A stretch of 64,000 nt of DNA from Bradyrhizobium sp. 170 (GTDB lineage Bacteria > Pseudomonadota > Alphaproteobacteria > Rhizobiales > Xanthobacteraceae): contig NZ_CP064703.1 in the NCBI RefSeq assembly GCF_023101085.1, forward strand, positions 1,550,001 through 1,614,000, given 5' to 3'. Shown one piece after another: positions 18,156-26,839 of the stretch. Numbering within the stretch: position 1 is the first letter of the stretch; each line of letters opens with the position of its first letter. The notes under the pieces were generated by a model. The model was not told the DNA's origin. It searched no databases and saw only the letters and a list, made by a program, of their open reading frames with translations. Made by a program: the position numbers and the translations under genes.

Positions 18156-18255
18156 ACGTCGTCGTGAGCCCAATATAGAGTCCGATCGAGGCCGTTGCGG
18201 TAGCATCAGCGGCGACGTCACGAATATCCTCGCCGGCGCAATCTAAGGTGAGGAC

Positions 18256-18293
18256 GTGTGCACTCGGGCCGTCGTGTGCACTATGTGTGCACT
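18256..18293 (+). repeat. Three short direct repeats (GTGTGCACT)
   Basis: GTGTGCACT occurs at 18256-18264, 18274-18282 and 18285-18293 in the spacer between fixS and the integrase remnant. Each copy contains the palindrome GTGCAC. The spacing is irregular (9 and 2 nt between copies), so it is not a CRISPR-like array. It may be a protein-binding cluster or element-end debris. Confidence 0.4.
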
Positions 18294-18439
18294 GAGAACG
18301 CATCCGGGTGATTTTTCCCTTCCAATCGGGTCATGTATGACCCTAGAAAATCCAAGGTGCGGAAGCTTGGTCGCGCTGATTTCCTCAGTCGGTTCAACTT
18401 ATAGGGTCGACCGGAGACAAAATAGATCAATTAACTGAA

Positions 18440-19110
18440 TGGCTTACGCTGTAAATTCTCCACGTGGTCTTGGTGCGGCTCTTGAGGGTGAAGTCGTCCC
18501 AGGGGTTCGGGTGTTGCTTGTCGAACAGCTCCGGGTGCAGCCGACGAATGATGCGCCAGACCTTGCGACAGAGGCCGACCACTTTCTCGCCCTGCCGCAG
18601 CCTGAGTCCGTTCGGCCCGTTGATGATCTTGTCATAGATTTTGTCAGCGGCCCGTGGCGTGACTTCCTGATCTGCCGTTCGCCGATCCGCCGTCCGCTCT
18701 TACCGACGGTATCGCAGATCATCTGCATGATCCGCTCGTAGTCAGGCCGTGACCTGGGAGAGACTTTCTCGGTATAGGCCTTCTCCGTCTTGTATTGCCG
18801 GAACAGTCAATCGATTGTGCCATAGCGCGCAATCTTTCCCTGCTCGCCCGGCTCTCCTCTGCGCTGGTCGTTCCATTCATCGAACAAGGCATTGAGTGTG
18901 GCGGCGCGTCCGTCTTTTCCGTCATCGCCGCATGCAGCTTCTCGTCCCAAGTGGCTCATTCGCCATCTCGCAGCGAGCTTGCGGTAATAGGTCGGGATCC
19001 GGAAATAGAACGCGACCGAACCGCGGGCAAGCCGACGCACCTCCACAAAGCGTGGAAGCGGGCGCTCCAACGTCACAAATCCTCGGCGAGGTCGCCCGGC
19101 ACCATGTCCG
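18440..19110 (-). pseudogene. Phage-type integrase (tyrosine recombinase), N-terminal half, frameshifted
   Basis: Reading leftwards, several frames join into one protein: ERPLPRFVEVRRLARGSVAFYF and RIPTYYRKL, then (other frame) EMANEPLGT, then GKDGRAATLNALFDEWNDQRRGEP and KIARYGTIDWLF, then CDTVGKSGRRIGERQI and finally KVWRIIRRLHPELFDKQHP. This matches the N-terminal and core-binding part of integrases carried by Bradyrhizobium islands. The catalytic R...HxxR...Y domain is absent: the match stops near 18440. At least three frameshifts plus the truncation make it non-functional. Confidence 0.75.
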
Positions 19111-19303
19111 GGGCAATAGCTCGGTCCAGATCGTCTCTCAACCACAGCTGACTCCTCTCTTCCTTCACACGTGGTCGAGGATACTCCGTCCCGACTCGTT
19201 TGAGAAAGGCTTCGACAGTCGGCTCTCCGCAATAGCCCGCTGCGACTGCGGCTGGCATACGACGTAGCCAAGAACCAGCAGGAATTACGGCAAAACGTGG
19301 CAT
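19073..19303 (-). CDS. AlpA/excisionase-like small DNA-binding protein
   Basis: An uninterrupted 76-aa frame from ATG 19303 ending just at the integrase start. The pattern MPRFAVIPAGSWLRRM...AAGYCGEPTVEAFLKR...YPRPRVKEERSQLWLRDDLDRAI resembles the HTH_17-type proteins that sit directly upstream of island integrases and act in excision or its control. It ends in MVPGDLAEDL, whose codons overlap the beginning of the integrase remnant. It looks intact, but its partner integrase is dead. Confidence 0.6.
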   Translation of the reverse strand: MPRFAVIPAGSWLRRMPAAVAAGYCGEPTVEAFLKRVGTEYPRPRVKEERSQLWLRDDLDRAIAPDMVPGDLAEDL

Positions 19304-19313
19304 CGCAACCCAT

Positions 19314-19523
19314 CTAAGCTTGAGCTGCCGAAATCGGCTTCCAGTCGTATGGTACCAATGCATCATGCAGATTGCCGCCGATGCCTGAAACCGCGACAGT
19401 AGCGAGATCGCGCAAAAACGTAGCATATCGTACTAAAGGAATGCGTTGGGCGTAGTCGCCGCTGGGAAGGGGAAGCTCATAAGCTTGGCCGGCACTTCCG
19501 CCTCGTTTCCGCCTGGCGGCCAA
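19314..19523 (-). CDS. Small hypothetical protein next to AlpA-like gene
   Basis: A 69-aa frame with a basic N-terminus (MAARRKRGG), placed between the tRNA-Lys fragment and the AlpA-like gene and read in the same direction, ending 11 nt before the AlpA-like start. I recognise no domain. It may be a chance frame; spacing and direction are the only support. Confidence 0.25.
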   Translation of the reverse strand: MAARRKRGGSAGQAYELPLPSGDYAQRIPLVRYATFLRDLATVAVSGIGGNLHDALVPYDWKPISAAQA

Positions 19524-19542
19524 CTGTTGATTTTGTGGACCC

Positions 19543-19584
19543 CTAATCAGCGGGTCCCAGGTTCGAGCCCTGGTGAGCCCAGCA
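19543..19584 (+). mobile_element. 3' fragment of tRNA-Lys(CTT): attachment-site scar
   Basis: From TAATCAG (19544) through the T arm (CCAGG-TTCGAGC-CCTGG) to the acceptor strand TGAGCCCA and GCA, the sequence matches the 3' part of alphaproteobacterial tRNA-Lys(CTT), starting in the anticodon loop. The 5' half (D arm, acceptor 5' strand) is absent, and the bases before 19543 do not pair with it. Such 3' tRNA pieces are the direct repeat left where an integrative element recombined with a tRNA gene. It lies 240 nt from the AlpA-like gene and integrase remnant. Confidence 0.75.
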
Positions 19585-19899
19585 AGCCTTTCAAGGACTT
19601 AGGGAGAGAAGCCGTTTGAGAAGACCGATCTAAAACGCTTTTTCAACCGGTGTTTTTGCAGGTTGGCCGAAGAGCCTTCTCTCGACAATGTGATGGGATC
19701 GTTGCGATAACAAGGTCTTCTGCAGAAATCGCAACAGGCAGGAGCGATGCGAATTGCCGGCGATGTCGACGGATCGCCTCAAGCACGAGCCTCTGACCCG
19801 CGCGGACCCATAGCAAATTCCAATCGATCGCACTGAGCGTAGTCGTCCTCCCGGAAGCCTGCGCGAAAAAACTGTAGGTATTCTGTCGCTACCATCTCG
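19585..19899. other. No gene seen
   Basis: Only short random frames are present. No conserved protein segment, RNA or repeat was recognised between the tRNA fragment and the GntR-like remnant. Confidence 0.6.
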
Positions 19900-20100
19900 T
19901 CACGACAGAGCCCGCGGGCGCGGCGCCATTTCCGAGTCGAGGATCAGTCGGCCATCGAGACGGCCGTCTAAACGCTTCACGTATTCCGAAGCTTCCTCCA
20001 TATGTGCCTTCATAAGTGCACGCACGCGCTCGCAATCTCTCGCGCGACCAGCTTTCGCGATCTCCGAGTGAATCTTTACATTGGCGCATTCGACTTTCGT
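19900..20100 (-). pseudogene. GntR/FadR-type regulator, C-terminal fragment
   Basis: One minus-strand frame reads ERVRALMKAHMEEASEYVKR followed by LDGRLDGRLILDSEM and ends at a stop (19900-19902). The first part resembles the last helices of an FCD ligand-binding domain (pattern: R-A-L-M-x-x-H-[ML]-x-x-A). The rest of the FCD domain and the winged-helix DNA-binding domain are missing, and upstream the frame is lost. Confidence 0.45.
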
Positions 20101-20299
20101 GTGTTCCTCCGCAGGCGTCTGCGTGCTGAATACGACCAGTAGGGACGAAGATGGCTATCGGGCAAGAAATCCCCGAAATCTGGGCAGCGATTCACACCCC
20201 TTTCGACATGTCCGGGGCCACGACGAGAACGGGGTTCGTCGGAATGTCCGTCAGTACATCGCGACCGGATTCCCTGACTTGCCATTGTCGTAGTAGGCA

Positions 20300-21260
20300 A
20301 ACGTGCTGATTTCTCGCTCCTTGCTGCGGTTTTCGGGGAAAAGGTTCTTGCCGTAAAACGCGGAGCTGTTCAGGTAGGGCGTATATTGGTAGGGCATCCG
20401 TGCGAACCGGATGCACTACTATGCATTCAATCAAGCTGCGGAACGCGACGCGAGTTTCGATCGCCTTCGGATTGGTCTTCAGCGCGGTCACCAGCCTTCT
20501 AATCTCCGAACGGTATCGGTCACTGAATTTCGGGTGATCGAAGCCAATGACATTTTCGCCGCCACCGCCCAGCAGCCGCAAGCGCTCTTCAACGCTTTCC
20601 CGCTCCAGGTCGCACTCATCGATCCGCTTCAGCAACTCGTCCGGCTTCCGACGGCTATTTGCGATGGCATATGACAGGCGTTCGATCTCGGTAGTCAATA
20701 CGCGGCGTCGACGCTCTAGCTTAGCGTGTTCGCTGCCCTTGTTCCGATCGTTTTTGCGCTCCTCCTTCCAGGCGCACATCGCCTCTTCAATGGCTTTCGG
20801 CGAAAGCAATTTCAGTTTGATTTTGTCGGAGGCATCCTCGAGCAGAACGTCCATGTCGAAGCTACGGGTGTGCTCGCAGGTGCCCCGCTGATGCGCGCTC
20901 GCGCATGCCGCGCGCGGTGCAGCGTTACGCGAGGATTGAGCGATTCGCATGTGGCCATTGCAGACGCCGCACCGGAGCACACCGGCAAGCGGGTGCTCAT
21001 TGTTGCGCGGGATCACGGCGCGACGCCGCGGCTTGCGCGCGCTACGAACCTCCTGCGCTCGATTCCAGAGCACTTGCGGAACGATCCGCAGCTCTGGCTT
21101 TTTGACTATGTTGTGGCGCTTTCTGGATTGCGGCGCCCAGGTCCCGTCCGGCGTCTGGACCCTCACGGATTCCTCCATGTCGGCTGGCGAGACACCGTCG
21201 ATCATGCCCCGTGGCGCCTCACCAGCCCTGGCGAGATACGCGACCCGCTGGCCTGTGGTG
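20300..21260 (-). pseudogene. Large serine recombinase, C-terminal part only
   Basis: The frame shows a recombinase linker (KPELRIVPQVLWNRAQEVRS), a zinc-ribbon (LRCGVCNGHMRIAQ with a second Cys pair in CASAHQRGTCEH), and a long coiled coil (AIEEAMCAWKEER...LERRRRVLTTEIERL...LLKRIDECDLERESVEERL). The N-terminal catalytic resolvase domain with the active Ser is absent; sequence upstream of ~21260 in the same frame is not protein-like. The C-terminus is also disturbed. It is a remnant of an integrative element. Confidence 0.75.
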
Positions 21261-21483
21261 GGAAGAGCACGCCGAGTCTGCCGTCTCGGCCAAGATCGGG
21301 TTGGGCAGATACGGTTCGCCGTTTTCCACGAGGAATCAGCCAGCCCGCAACGGGAATCCCGGCTCCGTCGAGGCGTTAACATAGCCGCCCCGGTGCGTCG
21401 GAGTGGTGTAAATTATGTTTTTTCCGATTTTGTTGAATGTTGTCGGGTTTATGCGTCCATGTTTTGCGGGAACGGAGACCGCG

Positions 21484-21898
21484 ATGCCAAAGCATCAGAC
21501 CTCGCTTGAAAAGATCGAACAGAAGATCGAGCGGAAGAAGGATGAGGCTGTCTTCCTATCGCGTGAGTTCACGAGCTCGGCGAAGATCAGGTCTTGCCGC
21601 GCTTCGTACCCTTCTGGGGAAGGGCCGTCTCGTACGGCTCGGCTACGCCCTATGGCCGTGCAGTCCCTCGCGGCTGACGCCAGATGGCTTGGCCGGCGTG
21701 GCGCGTCAGGCGCTCGACGAGCCTGGCGTGGAATGGGAACCTACCGAAGCCGAACGTGCCTATGATGAGGGCCTCTCGACCCAGATTCCCGTCAAACTCG
21801 GTCGTCCGCCAAAGGCCGCTTCTCGCGTAAAGGTCCTGATCATCATGCATGTAGGCACATACATCACGTCGTCGCGGGAAACGGCGCAGGAAGCATGA
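21484..21898 (+). pseudogene. DUF6088 / AbiEi-like antitoxin protein, frameshifted
   Basis: It starts at ATG 21484 (MPKHQTSLEKIEQKIERKKDE, AVFLSREFTSSAKI) in one frame and continues after ~21585 in another with ALRTLLGKGRLVRLGYALW, then PDGLAGVARQALDEPGVEWEP and TEAERAYDEGLSTQIPVK. This is the layout of DUF6088/AbiEi-type proteins (winged helix then a Tyr/Asn-rich region), usually partnered with a nucleotidyltransferase toxin. No partner gene is seen. A frameshift, a garbled middle and a lost C-terminus make it dead. Confidence 0.6.
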
Positions 21899-21940
21899 AT
21901 CGGCTCGACCCCGGCGTTTGGTCTGGCGTCTACAATCGTC

Positions 21941-22650
21941 TTAATGCCTGTTGCGGATTTCGTGTAGATTTTCCGGATCGAGCAGCACCCGTCTCCTTCT
22001 AGATCCTGACGAAAAGCGGTTGAAAGCTGTCAGGCTCTGAATGCGGAGCTCCACTTCGCGCTGATAGATCGTCCTTTGCAAGAACACGATATCCGCGTCT
22101 CGATCGCTTTCGTCGATATCGATGTACCAAGACTTTGGCCGTCCATCGATACCGTCACTCCAGCGATATCCACGCGTCTTGAGTTCATCCTTCGGCTCGA
22201 ACGGCGAATCTTCGGCCCAGATCCCAGTGGTTTTGCGCCGCGCACGTTCCAGCAGTGCGGAAAGAACGGTCCGATTGTGATCGGGGAGCTGCAAGGGTTG
22301 GATCTCGAGGAGCGCGAGGCAGTCATCGACAGCGCGATGAGCCTCATGAAACAGGCCCGCCTTCATCAGCAGATACGGCAGCCGTGAGCCTTCGAAGCCA
22401 TGACTGCGCCATTCAATCTCACTGACCGAACACGCCCAAGCTTGATGCTCAAACGACGGACAGTAACGCTCCATGAACGTGCGATCGAAAGCGGCATTGT
22501 GCGCAATGATGACGACAACGGCATCTGCCGCGAAGGCGGCAACGTGATTCGGGTCAAGGTTGTGGCCATTGACCATCTCGTCGTAATCCCGGTGAGAGCC
22601 GTCGCGGCCGCCATTTCGGCCAGGGTTACGGGATCGGTCATTTTCTTGGT
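21941..22650 (-). pseudogene. DnaQ-like 3'-5' exonuclease, 5'-truncated
   Basis: The main frame (from ~22576) reads DEMVNGHNLDPNHVAAFAAD, IIAHNAAFDRTFMERYCPSF, then CSVSEIEWRSHGFEGSRLPYLL and HRAVDDCLALLEI, which are the ExoII and ExoIII motifs of the DEDDh family. The preceding DxE motif (ExoI) is missing; only a short stretch (DPVTLAEMAAATALTGIT) in another frame hints at upstream sequence. Without ExoI it cannot bind the two metals. The C-terminal ~100 residues look like a genuine family extension (RGYRWSDGIDGRPKSWYIDI). Confidence 0.7.
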
Positions 22651-22769
22651 CAACAGATGAAACCGCGCTCCGTGTGCACCTGACTGCACTCTACCGGATG
22701 CGCTCGGGCGAGGCATCGGTGCCTGTGGACAGCTATTCGCCGGTTTACGTCCGCAGCTATCGGCTGGGT

Positions 22770-23022
22770 GGAAATAACCAGTCGGGCGAAACGGCATCCG
22801 CGACCAGCCAGCGGGGACGCTCGAGTCCAGCACCTTGCCAACTTCACTAGAGGCTTCGCCCGCCGAAGTGTCGAACGGCGGATATTGATGGCGATCTCTA
22901 TGGCACGCTCGCATCCACCCGTGCTCCTCGCATTCGCGGCTAGCGCCGACCTGCTGCAGCACCGAGATCGCCCAGCCGCGAGCGTCCGGGATCGAGGGTC
23001 CTCTCTCCGGTACAATCAGCAT
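22770..23022 (-). pseudogene. Short hypothetical protein remnant
   Basis: The minus-strand frame from ATG 23022 (MLIVPERGPSIPDARGWAIS, VLQQVGASRECEEHGWM) looks protein-like. After a frameshift it appears to continue as QYPPFDTSAGEASSEVGKVL, which fits a small (~85 aa) acidic protein of Bradyrhizobium accessory regions. I know no function for it. Confidence 0.35.
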
Positions 23023-23302
23023 CGAATTCGCTCCAACGAATCCCCCCAGACAGTTCCGGCGGTTAGCACAACGCGGGATTCCGGATCGTCTGGCCGAATG
23101 CGGTCACGTGCTAGGGGGTCCTCATGGCCAAGCCGGGCGCGGTCCTCTGACCTCCCGCGAGATCCACGGGCCTTCCGCGAGCACGGGAATCTGCCCGCGG
23201 ACCCGGCCGACGAGGAGCCGAAGTGCAGATCGAGCAAGTCGGCTTCGGAGCCGAAGAAGGACAGGCGTGCCGCATCGACACAGTCCCAAATGAGCGCTGA
23301 AT

Positions 23303-23665
23303 TCAGCCATCGGGCCCGTCATATTCCGCCCAACAATCGGTCGTCTCGTACACCCTCACGCTCGAGAGTTGCGCAAGGCGCGGTTTCGCGTGCTTCCAGA
23401 TCCAGATGGCGATATTTTCCGCCGTCGGATTTTCCAGTCCCGGGACTTCGTTCAGGCAACGGTGATCGAGGTTCTTTAGAAGAAGACCGAACGCTTCTTC
23501 CATGTTGAAGAAATCCATTACGAACCCGGTGTGCGGATCGACGGGCCCGTTCAGCACGACCTCGACCCGATAGGAATGACCGTGCATCCGATGACAGCGA
23601 TGTGTCTGCGGGACATTTGGAAGTCGGTGCGCTGCCTCGAACTTAAATACCTGGGATATCTTCAT
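23303..23665 (-). CDS. queD: 6-carboxy-5,6,7,8-tetrahydropterin synthase QueD
   Basis: A 120-aa QueD/PTPS-family enzyme starting at ATG 23665 (MKISQVFKFEAAHRL), the usual family length; an in-frame ATG at 23707 would add 14 residues. Zinc ligands are the His of AAHRLP and the two in MHGHSYRVEV, the catalytic Cys lies in HRCHRMHGHS, and a DHRCLNEVPGLENPTAENIAIWIW segment carries the catalytic Asp-His and the Glu of the pterin pocket. It converts dihydroneopterin triphosphate to carboxytetrahydropterin in queuosine/7-deazaguanine synthesis. It is intact among pseudogenes; no queC/queE/queF is in the window. Confidence 0.92.
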   Translation of the reverse strand: MKISQVFKFEAAHRLPNVPQTHRCHRMHGHSYRVEVVLNGPVDPHTGFVMDFFNMEEAFGLLLKNLDHRCLNEVPGLENPTAENIAIWIWKHAKPRLAQLSSVRVYETTDCWAEYDGPDG

Positions 23666-23707
23666 CTGATGCCGGGATGTTTGTGGGATTGCACGCTGAG
23701 TCGCCAT

Positions 23708-25135
23708 TTCCAATGAGCAGACATTACGCGACGGCGTGCCGCATGTGGTCGACGGCGTCAAATTGTCCGAGCCCCCTCTCATCGAACCGGTCCGGCAGAG
23801 CTTCCGGCTGCGGCTACACGAATTTTGAGTTCGTGTCCGCGAGTGATGGCCACGCGGCGCGATTTGCTGACGCAAATCCAGTCACCACGCCGGCCGGGAC
23901 CGGCAGGCTGCCGTTCGTCTCGATCGCGATGAGGAACCTGAGATCATGGAGCGCTTGCACGAGATCGTCGCCGAACCGCAACAGTGGTTCTGGGCACGTT
24001 CATTGCCTGTGCCATGCAGATGATGGAGCGTCTACTACAAGATCCGGTAGATGCAGAAGCCAACTTGAGGCCCTAGGGTGCCGGCCGCGTTCCCCCGCCG
24101 ATCATCATCGAAGAAACAGAAGTGAACGCAATCGACGAGAAGCCAACAAAAGGGCAGAACGGCACAATATGACTGGCAGAACCTGGGTGGCTACCCACGA
24201 ACACCTCAATCAGGCTCCTCGTTGTTCTGACTTAAGAGCCGCAGAACGGAGTTTTCTGCTGTGACCGGGCAATCAATCGTCATGAACGGTGGTCGATCGC
24301 TGCCGCGCAGGCTGAAACTCAATCTCACACTGACCGGCTAATTTTCGGCAGGAGAAAGGGCACTGCGTTCTCCTGCCTTGCCTCTTCCGAGTTTGCAGCA
24401 TGCGTCAAAAAGGAAAGCGAGCTGTTGCCATTCCCCGGTCGTTTAACAAAGTTGCCCGAATCGTCTGCCGCGGTGGATCGATTCGACTTTCGTTTCGGCC
24501 ATGCTTGTAGAAATACCTCGCAAACCAGAGCTTCTGCGATGAGTTTCACCAAGAAATTGGAAGATTGCCGGGCGTAACGCCGAGCATCGGTACCTGCGGA
24601 GTGCTATTCTGTGGTCAATCAGGAGATCGAACGTGAGCGGCAAAACAGCAGCCGGCCTGCCGGATCCAGATGCCGCATCGGGGAATGATATTGAGTCGGT
24701 CTACCACATCTGTTGTCAGGCTCGACGCGGCCAGCCGGGGGTGCCTTTTTGCGAGCGCGGTTGGCGGGGCGGCAAGGGCTCTACGCGGCGGTCGAAAGGC
24801 TCGGCTTTAGCAGAGTGGGTGGTTTCTGCGCTTATGCAGGTTTGTCTCTTAACCCGGGTCTTTGGACCTAACTTGAATGCCGCCGCTTTGGGCCGACACT
24901 TCGCAGGACGCTCTTGAATTTTCGCCTGCCGCGATTCGCTGTTGGGCCGTCGTGGCCGCCTCGGTCAATCTCGCTTTCATCGCATTGGTCATATTTTTGG
25001 CGTGACCGCGAGACGCAATCTTGCTGATTGGACTAGTTGTCTCGCCCACATCTGAAACGCGCAACACGCACCAGGGAGCTCGGTGCTCTGAAGCACAAGC
25101 ATTCCGATGTTTCATATCCAGCCTCAGGAGCTATC
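23708..25135. other. No supported gene (about 1.4 kb)
   Basis: Frames here are short and lack recognisable domains. A GTG at 24633 with AGGAGATC before it opens a 94-aa frame, but it has no family resemblance and an odd composition. No RNA gene or IS end was recognised. Confidence 0.6.
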
Positions 25136-26327
25136 GTGACTGTCTACACTGGGCCAGTGTTTGAGATGGCCGTAAAGCAATTCGACGTGATCGCGATTAT
25201 CTGGGGATACCAGACGACGTAAGACCCCGCCAGCTGCTGCCGAAGCGATCTGTCACGGTGTCGTGCCCAATTCACCTTGATGACGGCACAACGGCGGCTT
25301 TTGAAGGCTATCGGGTGCAGCATCACCTTACACTTGGCCCTACAAAAGGGGGCACCAGTTCGGGCCAACCGTCGACCTTGGCGAGGTTGCAGCGCTCGCG
25401 ATCTGGATGAGCTGGAAGTGTGCCCTGGTCGGATTGCCATATGGCGGCGTCAAGGGCGGAATTAACGTCGACCCTTCTAGCTTGTCGAACCGTGAGCTTG
25501 AGACTCTGTCGCGCCGGTATATGCAGGAAATGATCCCGTTTGTTGGGCCGCACACTGATGTCATAGCTCCCGATCTTGGAACAAACGAGCAGATCATGAC
25601 GTGGTTCATGGATACCTACTCGATGTATCAGGGCCAAACCGTCACCGAGATCGTGACTGGCAAACCTGTCAGCGCTGGTGGAACGCTCGGTCGTCGTGAA
25701 GCCACAGGCCGGGGTGTGGCTCATTTGGTTCGCCGCGCAGCGGACGAGCTCAAAATCCCACTCAATGGCGCCAACAGCCGTTGTTCAAGGCTTTGGAAAT
25801 GTCGGTTCGATGACCGCACTCGAGCTACACAACATGGGAGCGAAAGTGATCGCGGTCAGCGATCACACGGGCGCGCTTTATCGACCTCGGGGGCTCGATA
25901 TACCACAGCTGGTCGGACATGCTGCCTCGCAAGGTAGCCTGGATGGCTACTCCAGCGAGCTTGCTCTAGACCCAGGCGAGTTGCTGACGATCCCGTGTGA
26001 CGTGCTTGTTCCGGCTGCCCTGGAACGGGTCATCGACGCCGAAATAGCCAGCAGGAAGGCCATCAGGAGGAGATCTTCCTCATCCCCGATCTTCTCTGCA
26101 ACTCGGGCGGTGTCGTGGTCAGCTACTTTGAATGGGTGCAGGACCTCCAGCGACTGTTCTGGGAGGAGGAGGAAGTCACGCGTAGGGAGTATCAACTTTT
26201 GGACCGTACTTTCGAGCGCGTCCTGGCGCGAAGCAAACGTGAAAAACTGTTCAATCGCACGGCAGCCATGGCGATAGGTGTCGAGCGCGTTCGCGGAGCA
26301 AAAGAAACACGCGGACTGTTTCCCTAG
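25136..26327 (+). pseudogene. Catabolic glutamate dehydrogenase (GdhA/Glu-Leu-Phe-Val family), multiply frameshifted
   Basis: A GTG start (25136) after CAGGAG gives TVYTGPVFEMAVKQFDVIA. The protein then runs across at least four frameshifts: YLGIPDDV and PKRSVTVSCPIHLDDGTT; AFEGYRVQHHLTLGPTKGGT; FGPTVDLGEVAALAIWMSWK and LVGLPYGGVKGGINVDPS (substrate-binding core); GTLGRREATGRGV; VVQGFGNVGSMTALELHNMG (dinucleotide fold); CDVLVPAALERVI; SYFEWVQDLQRLFWEEEEV. Order and spacing cover nearly the full ~400-aa enzyme, so this is decay in place rather than a fragment. A terminator-like hairpin follows at 26419. Confidence 0.9.
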
Positions 26328-26418
26328 TAGTGTGATCTCGCTGAATGTCTTTGTTGTCAGTTCGATATGTCGGGCCGATAACAGACCGGACTTTCTGCAC
26401 CGTAGGCCCAGGTGGGTC

Positions 26419-26450
26419 GCCGCCGAAGTTCACGCGGCGGCCCCTTTTTT
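26419..26450 (+). terminator. Rho-independent terminator after the glutamate dehydrogenase remnant
   Basis: GCCGCCG (26419-26425) pairs with CGGCGGC (26435-26441) across a 9-nt loop, followed by CCC and a run of six T (26445-26450). It lies about 90 nt after the last recognisable dehydrogenase codon and is probably its original terminator. Confidence 0.65.
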
Positions 26451-26839
26451 ACTAGTGAATGAGTGCGTGCGTCTTACGAATCGCCCGTCGATCGCAGCAC
26501 TAGCAGCCTGTGCGTCATTTCAAAGGAATTGAACCTTGTTTTCACCCGTCACACTTCGTGAATCGTCCTACAAGGGCAAATCTTTGCGGGGCTTGTTGAA
26601 GTTGCCGATTCCAGCCTGGCGCCGCTTCCACGTTTCCATCAGCTGCTCGACAGTATCTGACTACTATTTGGCGGCGGAATCCACCGTAAACCCGCCGCCG
26701 GCGGGCCACGCCGGTAATGACTTCCACCTTCGAAAACGTCTCGGACGGTTCAAGGTACTTCTGCTAGGGAAACGCGTACGGCTTCAGGATGCTCGTCCAG
26801 GAAGGCTGGAGTCTGGAGCTTGACTACGGTGGGGCCTTT

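Noticed and set aside
18256..18293. CRISPR-like array
   Set aside because: Only three 9-bp repeats with spacers of 9 and 2 nt and no cas genes; no CRISPR array was seen anywhere in the window.
19543..19584. Complete tRNA-Lys gene
   Set aside because: The D arm, the 5' acceptor strand and half of the anticodon stem are missing; only the 3' part matches.
24633..24917. 94-codon frame with a good ribosome binding site
   Set aside because: No family resemblance, odd composition and decayed surroundings; not enough support for a gene.
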